From Autumnicola musiva (lineage in GTDB: Bacteria; Bacteroidota; Bacteroidia; Flavobacteriales; Flavobacteriaceae): a DNA stretch of 64,000 bases. A program made the position numbers and the translations under genes. Below the pieces are notes generated by a model. The model searched no databases and was not told where the DNA came from. It saw only the letters and a program-made list of their open reading frames with translations. The stretch lies in NCBI RefSeq assembly GCF_031846585.1, contig NZ_JAVRHK010000002.1:62001-126000 (forward strand), written 5' to 3'. Shown piece after piece: positions 34,810 through 41,964 of the stretch; the stretch's first letter is position 1; every line of letters begins with the position of its first letter.

Positions 34810-34832
34810 ATCCCTTGTTTAAAAAAATAAAG

Positions 34833-35231
34833 ATGTTTGCCAAAATAAAAGAAGATTTTGTAAGTATAGGATCGCTATTCACCTCCGTTTCCACACTCTT
34901 ATGTTGCGCGTTACCATCATTATTGGTAGCTCTGGGAATGGGAGCTGTGGTGGCCGGCCTGGCTTCAGATATTCCCTGGTTGTTTAGCCTGAGCCGCTAT
35001 AAAAGCTGGACTTTTTTGATTGCCGGGGTAATGATTGGCTTTAACTTTTGGCTTTTCTACGGAAGAAAACGGCAGCAGAGTTGTGAAATAGACGAAGACG
35101 GAAATGAAACGGCCTGTGATACAGCAGCTAAATGGAGCAAAGGGATCTTGTGGTTTTCCTTTGTGTTATATCTCTTTGGACTTTTTGCAGCCTATTTACT
35201 TTTTCCCATTCAAAAATTTTTAGAATTATAA
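34833..35231 (+). CDS. MerT/MerC-like membrane protein with vicinal Cys pair
   Basis: 132 aa from the ATG at 34833; a TTG at 34815 lies only 5 bp after the -7 box and is rejected. Three hydrophobic segments. The first contains TLLCCALPSLLVALGMG, a Cys-Cys-x-x-Pro element like that of MerT. A cytosolic loop carries two further Cys (SCEIDEDGNETAC). Probably a soft-metal transporter. 10 bp before the outer-membrane protein gene, so both share operator-promoter 4. Confidence 0.7.
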   Translation: MFAKIKEDFVSIGSLFTSVSTLLCCALPSLLVALGMGAVVAGLASDIPWLFSLSRYKSWTFLIAGVMIGFNFWLFYGRKRQQSCEIDEDGNETACDTAAKWSKGILWFSFVLYLFGLFAAYLLFPIQKFLEL

Positions 35232-35241
35232 TATAATTAAA

Positions 35242-36081
35242 ATGAAGACATATTTTTTGATTCTGGGTATAGGATTATTGACGTTGTATCAAGTAGAAGC
35301 CCAAGGACATGGCCCTATTTTTGGTTTGCAGACGCCCACTCTGGCGAAAGGCGGTATAAACATGAACGCTGCCGGAATGAGTATAGCGACCGAAGACGAT
35401 GCCTCTTATATGCTTCGGTATACATTTTTCTATGGCATTACGGAAGATTTACAGGTTACCCTTACCACTCCTACTGTGATTGAGCGTTTGGAAAATGCTC
35501 CACGAACCCGTGGAAATAGTATGATGCCTTCCAATGGAGATATCGAGGCTGCTTTGTGGTATCGTTTTTTTTCAAATGCTTTTGGGGTAGGAAAGAGGTT
35601 TGAATCCACAGCTATTTTAGGTGTATCTGCCCCTACTGAGGATGTTCGCGGACAGGTGAATGTAGGGAACTCTATCCATGGGGCCATTTCTACGGGATAT
35701 GCCTCACGTACCTGGTACGCCTGGTTAGGTGGCGGTTACCAATATTATTTTGAAAAGGACAACCAGCAATTAGGCGATTTACCCTATGCAAGCATGGTGA
35801 TAGGTTATCGTCCCGATGTTTTTATGGGGGATTATCCTAAACCCGATTGGCGGGTTTTTCTTGAATCATTAGCCGAGTTTCCGGGAGACAATAAATATAC
35901 CGGTCAACAAAATTTTACAGACGAACGTAGCAAAAAAGTATTAGTGGGACCTTCCTTCTTAGGACTTTACGGGGCTTGGGGTATTTCTTTTGGAGCGCTG
36001 TTTCCAGTGGTACAGGATTTAAGCCCGGAGGCTGTCAAAGAAAACTATCGGGTATCCCTTAATCTAAGTTATTGGTTATAA
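35242..36081 (+). CDS. Outer-membrane beta-barrel protein (transporter-like)
   Basis: 279 aa with signal peptide (residues 1-20, ending VEAQG). The rest alternates amphipathic strands and Gly/Tyr-rich turns and ends in an aromatic-rich strand (RVSLNLSYWL), typical of a barrel. Resembles the phenol/MetA-degradation transporter type often found with metal cargo. Substrate unknown. Confidence 0.7.
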   Translation: MKTYFLILGIGLLTLYQVEAQGHGPIFGLQTPTLAKGGINMNAAGMSIATEDDASYMLRYTFFYGITEDLQVTLTTPTVIERLENAPRTRGNSMMPSNGDIEAALWYRFFSNAFGVGKRFESTAILGVSAPTEDVRGQVNVGNSIHGAISTGYASRTWYAWLGGGYQYYFEKDNQQLGDLPYASMVIGYRPDVFMGDYPKPDWRVFLESLAEFPGDNKYTGQQNFTDERSKKVLVGPSFLGLYGAWGISFGALFPVVQDLSPEAVKENYRVSLNLSYWL

Positions 36082-36206
36082 TAAATAAATTTAAAAAATA
36101 AAGAATGAAACCAGCATGATGCTGGACACGAAAAATAGGGAACACACAGAGGAATGATTAAAACCTGTAGTCGTTTGCCCAATTTAAAATCTAAAAATAT
36201 AAACAG

Positions 36207-36692
36207 ATGAAAAGCATAGCATTAATAATTGTAGTTATGGTAGTTGGAAGTTTTAGTTCCAATGCCCAGATTCAGAAAGTAGATCAGGAAGTGTTTGGGA
36301 TGGACTGCGCCCCATGTGCCTATGGGTTGGAACGTGGTCTAAAAAAAATGGATGGCCTGGAGAGTGTAAAAGTGAGTCTTAATGATGGAAAAGCTTACCT
36401 GAATTTGGCAAATAATAACAATTTGAGCCTTAAGCAGATTCAGGAAGAAGTAAAAAAGAACGGGTTTTCAGCGAAAAATGCCGAAATTGTTATAAAAGGT
36501 ACTCTCGTTGAGCAGGATGGCAATTATGCAATTCGAACCGGGAAAGAAACTTTTACGATAGCTGAAGCAACTTCTACTAACTTATATTCCGAATTAAAGC
36601 CCGGGGTGGTAAAAGTGAAAGGGATTGTAAAGGATGAAGAAGACGGGGAGCTTAGCACTAAATGGGAAATTAAGCTTACTGAAATCCTTTAA
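36207..36692 (+). CDS. Exported HMA-domain protein
   Basis: 161 aa: signal peptide (residues 1-20), heavy-metal-associated domain with GMDCAPCAYGLERGL (CxxC near residues 35-38), then a second small beta domain (residues 90-161). A periplasmic metal chaperone akin to MerP. The 125-bp gap upstream holds a 15-bp palindrome (CCAGCAT at 36111-36117, ATGCTGG at 36119-36125) and no promoter I could place. Confidence 0.8.
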   Translation: MKSIALIIVVMVVGSFSSNAQIQKVDQEVFGMDCAPCAYGLERGLKKMDGLESVKVSLNDGKAYLNLANNNNLSLKQIQEEVKKNGFSAKNAEIVIKGTLVEQDGNYAIRTGKETFTIAEATSTNLYSELKPGVVKVKGIVKDEEDGELSTKWEIKLTEIL

Positions 36693-36724
36693 GCTTTATG
36701 CAGTAATCTTTAAAGCGGGAAAAG

Positions 36725-37534
36725 ATGAATAGGTTTATATTGATTTTAGTTTTCACCTTATTGCTCATAAGCTGTAAGCAGGAAAATGTAAAATGGACCT
36801 TTGAAGAGAAAATAAAACTTCCCGAAAAAGTACGTCCACTTTCGTTAGCGAAAACTGGCGACGACATCTGGTTTTCGGATCCTGAACAGTTCAGGTTATT
36901 GAAAATAGACCCCAGCGGAAATAAAATAAATTCGATTGTGGGCATTAAACGCCCTATGAATATTGATTTCGACAAGGGAAAGCTGTATGTACCCGAATTT
37001 TTAACAGATACAATTTGGGTTTTCGAGGACGGGAAAAAGTCCGCACTGTTCCTAAATGCCGAACCGCAAGCACCCGCCGGACTCAATGCAAAGGGCGACA
37101 CAATCGCGATTGCTGACTTTTATAACCATAGGATTATTTTACAAATAAAAGAACAGGTGAGTTATATAGGAAAGGAGGGGCACAACAAAGGAGAACTGTA
37201 TTATCCGATAGATGTAAAAATCAAGGGTGATAAAGTCTTTGTTGCCGATGCCTATAATAATAGGGTACAGGTATTCAACATTGACGGAAAAATATTGGAA
37301 ATTATCGGAGAAGAAGATGGATTCAACGTAGCTTCTGGTATAGCTTTAAGTGAAAATGGCTTTGCTGTGACTGACCAAGAAAACAGCAGGGTATTGATTT
37401 ATGATTTCAATGGAGAATTAGAGCAAATTCTTACCGATGATATCAATTATCCTACGGATGCACTATTCGATAAAAATAAATTATACATCACAAATTTTAA
37501 GGAGAATTCCATAGCGGTTTACAAAATGAGGTGA
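36725..37534 (+). CDS. NHL-repeat beta-propeller lipoprotein
   Basis: 269 aa with lipobox LISC (Cys17). At least four NHL-type blades follow (e.g. AIADFYNHRIILQ, FVADAYNNRVQVFN, AVTDQENSRVLIYD). Probably a periplasmic scaffold or binding protein. Unusual in mercury or copper cargo; role unknown. 32 bp after the HMA gene. Confidence 0.8.
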   Translation: MNRFILILVFTLLLISCKQENVKWTFEEKIKLPEKVRPLSLAKTGDDIWFSDPEQFRLLKIDPSGNKINSIVGIKRPMNIDFDKGKLYVPEFLTDTIWVFEDGKKSALFLNAEPQAPAGLNAKGDTIAIADFYNHRIILQIKEQVSYIGKEGHNKGELYYPIDVKIKGDKVFVADAYNNRVQVFNIDGKILEIIGEEDGFNVASGIALSENGFAVTDQENSRVLIYDFNGELEQILTDDINYPTDALFDKNKLYITNFKENSIAVYKMR

Positions 37535-37548
37535 TTTGATAAAAATAG

Positions 37549-37701
37549 TGGGGGTATAAAGTATGGTTTGAAAGCTTTAAACTTTTAGAGCCAGTTGAAT
37601 TTCAAATAATTCCTCAACCAGATATTGATTATTGCTGTGCCTTTTGCACTTACGGTACAGTGAGCAGTCCACCAATTCAAGAGAGTACAAATGTTGTTTG
37701 A
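37549..37701 (+). pseudogene. Degenerate GDCCVxC-family fragment
   Basis: An open frame ending at TGA 37699-37701 encodes DIDYCCAFCTYGTVSSPPIQ, clearly related to the intact 33.0-kb gene (GDCCVYCSYGNVACPPIQ). The Gly-Asp is changed, two Cys are lost (VSS, NVV end), the N-terminal CxxC half is absent and no start codon is visible. A truncated paralog. Confidence 0.7.
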
Positions 37702-37716
37702 AATTATAGTTAAAGT

Positions 37717-38379
37717 TCATTTCCTCTTATCCCCAGCCCCTTTATCAAAAGCAATCAAATTAAACAATTCGCGCATTCTACTACGGACACGATTGCCATA
37801 ACGTTCTTCCAGTTCCTCGGCATTTAGGTTGGTAGTGCTGTGAGTTTTGATTTTATGCTTTGTTTGGAGGTAAAGTTCATACCGCGATAAAAGTACTTCG
37901 CCCATCACATTCAGATCCTTACCGTAAAACCTTCCTAACGGTTCTACACCAAGATCGTCAAAACAGAAGAATTTCGTGTTTCCATAATCCTCGATAGTCT
38001 TAAAACCAAGATGGTTAAAACTGAACGTCACATTTCGGCAAGGGATCATTTCGTAAGGACGTTGCAAGGGCACTAAATGCCGTAAAAGTTTCATTAAGCT
38101 GGTTTTACCACAACCTACAGGACCAGAAAGTAGAATACCTTTGTCAATATCAATCTCAAATTTTTCACAGTTGTCTTTGTCCTTGATGAAGTAGGAACAG
38201 AGCTTCAACAAAATATCTTTATCCTCATCGTAAATCCTGAACTTGTCGCCAAAGAGCAATTTGCCCTTGGCATTCAAGTAAATCAAGATTTTTGGGAAAT
38301 CGTAGAGAACACTTTTACCATCAAATTTTCCGAGCGAATATTGCACGCCGCCTTCGGTTATTTTAGAGGGGTTGTCCAT
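37717..38379 (-). CDS. DnaC-like replication ATPase
   Basis: 220 aa from the ATG at 38379; a longer start at 38457 would overlap the next gene by 95 bp. Walker A is GPVGCGKTSLMKLL and Walker B KFFCFDDLG, with an arginine-rich RVRSRMRELFNLI sensor region. Resembles DnaC/DnaI helicase loaders of plasmids and ICEs. Works with the initiator-like protein upstream. Confidence 0.8.
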   Translation of the reverse strand: MDNPSKITEGGVQYSLGKFDGKSVLYDFPKILIYLNAKGKLLFGDKFRIYDEDKDILLKLCSYFIKDKDNCEKFEIDIDKGILLSGPVGCGKTSLMKLLRHLVPLQRPYEMIPCRNVTFSFNHLGFKTIEDYGNTKFFCFDDLGVEPLGRFYGKDLNVMGEVLLSRYELYLQTKHKIKTHSTTNLNAEELEERYGNRVRSRMRELFNLIAFDKGAGDKRK

Positions 38380-39115
38380 AATCTTTGGTTTTACTGGTTT
38401 TGAGATTGTCTCGATTTTGGGACGCTCCCGCTTTGTTTGGTGTGTTTTTTTTGTCAAACAATTCGGTCCTATCCATCCAGTTTTTGGCTAAGGCATGCCA
38501 ATCCCTGATTGTTTTTCCATCGCTTGTTTTCCAATGGGTTGCTTCATAATGCGCAAAGAATTTTTTTCCTTCATCAGCATTAAAATATTTTTCAACAAAA
38601 AAATCTAAAACGGCCTGCCTGCCCTTTGGCTTTTTATTAATATTTACCTGTTTGTTATTGTTTATATTAGATACCAGTGCTTGTCCACTCACGGGACGGT
38701 GCGGGTACACAGCTTGTTCGTTGTTGGGATGGTGCTGGTACACTACTGGTTCTCGTGTGGGATGGTACCGTTCCGCAAGTTGTTCCAATTCGGGATCATA
38801 CTGTCCCATATTCGGTTCATCAGTTGTCCCTATAATGGACATCTTGATTTTACTTCCTTTGTAAGGATTGTTGGACGGAAAATAGGAAAGATAATCCCAC
38901 AAATCGAGGTCGGTCACGCACCGATGGTACGTCGATTTTGAACCGATCTTGGCCACCCGCATCAAATCGCGACGGTTTACATAAAATTCATTGGCAAAGC
39001 GGCTGCTATTCCATTCTTGGAACAACGCCATATAAAGGCTGATATGGGTAGGGTTTAGGCGGTCATCAAAATAGAACTTCTCAAAAGCCGCATTAAGTTG
39101 CTTTATATAGTTCAT
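38363..39115 (-). CDS. Replication initiator/HTH-like ICE protein
   Basis: 250 aa. The N-terminal 85 residues resemble a winged helix (ISLYMALFQEWNSSRFANEF, then KIGSKSTYHRCVTDL). A low-complexity His/Pro linker follows, then a C-terminal conserved segment (AHYEATHWKTSDGKTIRDWHALAKNWM) common in ICE and phage replication proteins. Lies between the HTH and ATPase genes. Confidence 0.7.
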   Translation of the reverse strand: MNYIKQLNAAFEKFYFDDRLNPTHISLYMALFQEWNSSRFANEFYVNRRDLMRVAKIGSKSTYHRCVTDLDLWDYLSYFPSNNPYKGSKIKMSIIGTTDEPNMGQYDPELEQLAERYHPTREPVVYQHHPNNEQAVYPHRPVSGQALVSNINNNKQVNINKKPKGRQAVLDFFVEKYFNADEGKKFFAHYEATHWKTSDGKTIRDWHALAKNWMDRTELFDKKNTPNKAGASQNRDNLKTSKTKDYGQPL

Positions 39116-39118
39116 AGC

Positions 39119-39403
39119 TTAAGAATTTAGACCGTGATGCACTCGGTTCCCATCCATCACTTTTTGAATTTCCTCGGTATCGTAATAGATAATTCCACCT
39201 ACTTTTGTGTACGGCAATGTACCATTGATACGAAGGTTTTGCAAAGTGCCAGGGCTTACCTGAAGCAAATCCATAACCTCGGAAGATTTGAGGTATTTTT
39301 TGAGTTTCCCTTTGGATTGGCGGGTAAGTAATTCTCTAATGTCCTCGAGCAATTCCATTTTGAATTCTCGAAGGTCGTCTGTGGTAATAATACTTGTCGG
39401 CAT
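39119..39403 (-). CDS. Excisionase-type HTH protein
   Basis: 94 aa. The C-terminal half is a MerR/excisionase-like HTH_17 domain (YLKSSEVMDLLQVSPGTLQN then PYTKVGGIIYYDTEEI). Such genes usually sit beside the ICE integrase; here the neighbouring space is an IS21 remnant. It probably regulates excision or the downstream replication genes. Confidence 0.8.
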   Translation of the reverse strand: MPTSIITTDDLREFKMELLEDIRELLTRQSKGKLKKYLKSSEVMDLLQVSPGTLQNLRINGTLPYTKVGGIIYYDTEEIQKVMDGNRVHHGLNS

Positions 39404-39424
39404 AATAGAACGGTTTTAATGGAA

Positions 39425-39541
39425 AGGGACTATCTGGATTTATGCTTTTAATTGATAGTCCCTGACCTGATTTGACTTTCGTTCTACAAATTTGAATAGG
39501 TTTATTGGATATTATTCCCCAGTATGACCGTAGTACGGTCA
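39425..39541. promoter_or_regulatory. Two inverted repeats before the HTH gene
   Basis: A 10-bp perfect repeat AGGGACTATC/GATAGTCCCT (39425-39434, 39454-39463) and an 8-bp repeat TGACCGTA/TACGGTCA with 1-bp centre (39525-39541). Likely binding sites for the HTH protein or a recombinase. Confidence 0.45.
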
Positions 39542-39587
39542 AAATTTAACTTCTTGAAATTTGATGGATGTTGTGGTGTTTTAATGG

Positions 39588-40198
39588 TGTAATCGGTAAG
39601 TAACAATGCGCAGAAAATGGTAAATAAGAGTGCACAGTTTTTGGCAACAAGAGTGCACAGGTTTTGTAAATATAATCGGTTATTTTTTATGTTCAAAAAA
39701 AGTTTTTCTATTCTCCATTCTGTAGCTTTTTCCAGATAGGTTCATTACGTCGCATCGGTAGAGTAATCTGTCAAGTAAAGCCGTAGCTAGAACTTCATCA
39801 TCCAGCATTTTAGCCCAGTCCGCAGCCATTTTATTGGTGGTAATAATAAAGCAGGTGTTTTCATATAATTGATTGATAAAATTAAATAAAGCTACTGCCT
39901 GGCTTTTTTCCACCGGGAAGAGCATAATATCATCTATAACAATGAGATCGGCCTTTGAGAGTCGCTTGTAATCAGCTGTAGCGGTTCGGGTCATATCTCT
40001 CATTTTCAGCATATTTACTATATCTTCCATCGTTCTAAAATAAGCCTTGTATCCTTTGTCAATGGCATCGCTGCAAAGACCGGAAGCAAGTAAAGTTTTG
40101 CCCACACCCGATGGCCCCATCAGCATAATATTATAACCCTGGTCCAGCCAGTTTAGTTCCCTTAGCTGATTCAAGCGGGTCTCTGAGATGCCATTGTT
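39588..40198 (-). mobile_element. IS21-family remnant (istB part and one end)
   Basis: Holds the C-terminal two thirds of an IstB ATPase (39680 to about 40198) and, beyond it, terminal repeats typical of IS21 ends. istA and the other end are missing. The outer limit near 39588 (TGTAATCGG) is a guess. Confidence 0.65.
39602..39660. repeat. IS21-type multiple terminal repeats
   Basis: AAGAGTGCACAG occurs at 39626-39637 and 39649-39660 (23-bp period), with a degenerate third copy (9 of 12 identical) at 39602-39613. Confidence 0.75.
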
Positions 40199-40675
40199 GA
40201 AGGTATGATTGTACAGGTTTTTAGTAACATTTTTCCAATGAAAAACTTTACCATTCATTGCGATATAAACATCAGGCTTGATTAGTTGTAAAGCGCTAAT
40301 AGCAAACCCTAAATTGAATGGAGCATCTGTCTTGGGTTTAGTTCCTAAAATGAAAGACCCTACTAAAACTATGGTTTTGCTTAGATTATGCTTTCCTAAA
40401 AATGCTGCGGTATCTTCCATAGTAAAAGTCCCATGGGTAATTAAAATGTTTTGCGCATTGGAGGTTTTTATTCTTTCAAGCAAAAACTTTCTGTCTTCAT
40501 CTGTTATGAACCGGCTATCTTTTGCAAATACCTTTTCGATAATATAGGGAAAGGAAATATTGGCTGACTGAAGAAATTCTCTAATCAATACTTTGTCTTT
40601 CTCGAGTTCAGCATTTTCTTTTTCCGTATAATCAAAGCCTTCAATGGTTCCTCCTGTTGTAATAATATGTATCAT
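39680..40675 (-). CDS. In-frame fusion: asparaginase-like protein plus IstB ATPase
   Basis: 331 aa. Residues 1 to about 160 form a short asparaginase-fold protein (MIHIITTGGTIEGFDY with the catalytic Thr region, then ILITHGTFTMEDTA with a second Thr, then MNGKVFHWKNV). From about 163 the sequence switches to an IS21 IstB helper ATPase with Walker A GPSGVGKT (187-194), Walker B LIVIDDIM, and a C-terminus like normal IstB. The asparaginase part is nearly complete; IstB has lost its N-terminal third. It arose by IS insertion or deletion. Whether it is made as one protein is unknown. Confidence 0.85.
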   Translation of the reverse strand: MIHIITTGGTIEGFDYTEKENAELEKDKVLIREFLQSANISFPYIIEKVFAKDSRFITDEDRKFLLERIKTSNAQNILITHGTFTMEDTAAFLGKHNLSKTIVLVGSFILGTKPKTDAPFNLGFAISALQLIKPDVYIAMNGKVFHWKNVTKNLYNHTFNNGISETRLNQLRELNWLDQGYNIMLMGPSGVGKTLLASGLCSDAIDKGYKAYFRTMEDIVNMLKMRDMTRTATADYKRLSKADLIVIDDIMLFPVEKSQAVALFNFINQLYENTCFIITTNKMAADWAKMLDDEVLATALLDRLLYRCDVMNLSGKSYRMENRKTFFEHKK

Positions 40676-40725
40676 AATTTAATAAATTTAGTGGGCTGTA
40701 TAAGTTCTTGGAATTCTCTTAATTA

Positions 40726-41964
40726 TCAATAAGTGATTTTTGAGTATTTGTCATTGGAAGATTTATAAAAATAAAGTAATCCAATAAAGGTAATTATAAT
40801 GATGCCGGCTATAATGAAGGGATAATAAAACCCACCGGCAATGAGCCAGGTTCCGATGATCGGGCCTAAAATCTGTCCGACACTGTTTGCCGAGGTCTGT
40901 ACAGAAATATTACTGCCCGCCTTTTCTTTTGAAAGTAAGGAAACGGCTGAAAGTAGGTTAGGGGTTACAATTGCTCCACCAGTGGCGAATGTTACAATCA
41001 GTACATAGACATAAATTTCATTGCCGAAAAAAGGAAATGCGATTAGTGAAATGCCTGAAATCAACAATCCGGCTCCAATTTGTTGTTTTGCTGTCAATAT
41101 TTTCTCTCCATAGGTCGCAAATACAGGTTGTAATACCGCCATTACTATCCCACAGACCATAAAACCAATTCCTATCTGATTACTTGAAAATAGCAACTGA
41201 TTTTTTCCATAAATTGAAAAAACCGTTTCAAAGAGGGTCACTACAAACTGCATAACAAAAGAGAGCAGTAATAGGACAATAAAGAACCTACTAAAACTAA
41301 AATTTAATTTTTGTTTTCCTGAAACAAACCTGCTAACCGGTTTTGTATTCCTAAACGATTTAATCAAAATAACCAATACAGTAAAACCTAAAAGTGCAAC
41401 CAAAATAAAAGGAACTGAGAACCGGTCCAGATGTAATATCCAAAACGAATATTTAAAGTGTAGGTTAGTTTGGGATAGAAAACTGCCTAAAACAGGTCCA
41501 AAAATAACCCCTGAACTTATCGCTACCCCAGACCAAGCCATAATTTTAGTCCTATGTTTTTTAGAAGTGATATCACTGAGAAATGCGTTACTGACAGGAA
41601 TAACAGCCGAAGTGAATATACCTCCGAGAATACGCGCTATATAGAGCATTGTAAGGGAGGTTGCCAATCCAGTAAGCAGTTGCATTACTATAAACCCAAT
41701 TAATCCAACAACGATAATGGGCTTACGCCCGTATTTATCGGATAACCTCCCCCAAAGTATAACGAAAAGAAGCTGAAAGAAGGGGTAGATACTCGTTAAT
41801 AAACCAATATGAAAATTGATCGAATTAGTATCGAGGTTAGCTCCTAAAGCAAGCCTTTCGGTATAGTATGGAAGGATTGGCAATAAAATACCATAACCAA
41901 GCATTACCATAAATAAACTCAGCAGGACCAAAAAGATCCTGCCGAGCTTGCTTTTTTTAATCAT
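40726..41964 (-). CDS. MFS efflux transporter (TetA-like)
   Basis: 412 aa, 12 predicted membrane helices. The MFS loop 2-3 motif GRLSDKYGRKPI (near residue 72) and the helix-5 antiporter motif GVIFGPVLGSFLSQ are intact, as in drug/H+ antiporters. Substrate unknown. Its start overlaps the copB stop by one base, so co-transcribed. Confidence 0.85.
   Translation of the reverse strand: MIKKSKLGRIFLVLLSLFMVMLGYGILLPILPYYTERLALGANLDTNSINFHIGLLTSIYPFFQLLFVILWGRLSDKYGRKPIIVVGLIGFIVMQLLTGLATSLTMLYIARILGGIFTSAVIPVSNAFLSDITSKKHRTKIMAWSGVAISSGVIFGPVLGSFLSQTNLHFKYSFWILHLDRFSVPFILVALLGFTVLVILIKSFRNTKPVSRFVSGKQKLNFSFSRFFIVLLLLSFVMQFVVTLFETVFSIYGKNQLLFSSNQIGIGFMVCGIVMAVLQPVFATYGEKILTAKQQIGAGLLISGISLIAFPFFGNEIYVYVLIVTFATGGAIVTPNLLSAVSLLSKEKAGSNISVQTSANSVGQILGPIIGTWLIAGGFYYPFIIAGIIIITFIGLLYFYKSSNDKYSKITY

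Larger units (their letters stand above)
12897..39587. mobile_element. Integrative and conjugative element (CTnDOT-like transfer system), right limit uncertain
   Basis: From the tRNA-fMet 3' end onward the genes are those of a Bacteroidota ICE: DUF932, SSB, RadC, relaxase, VirD4-type ATPase, traE-F-G-I-J-K-M-N, and an HTH/initiator/DnaC-like set at 37.7-39.4 kb. Metal cargo lies at 30.6-37.7 kb. I found no integrase and no repeat of the tRNA 3' end in the window, so the right end may be beyond 64 kb, in which case 40.7-64 kb is also cargo. Confidence 0.8.

Noticed and set aside
12897..39587. CRISPR array or cas genes
   Set aside because: No regularly spaced repeat series and no Cas-like proteins; the only short repeats are two-copy or IS-end repeats.
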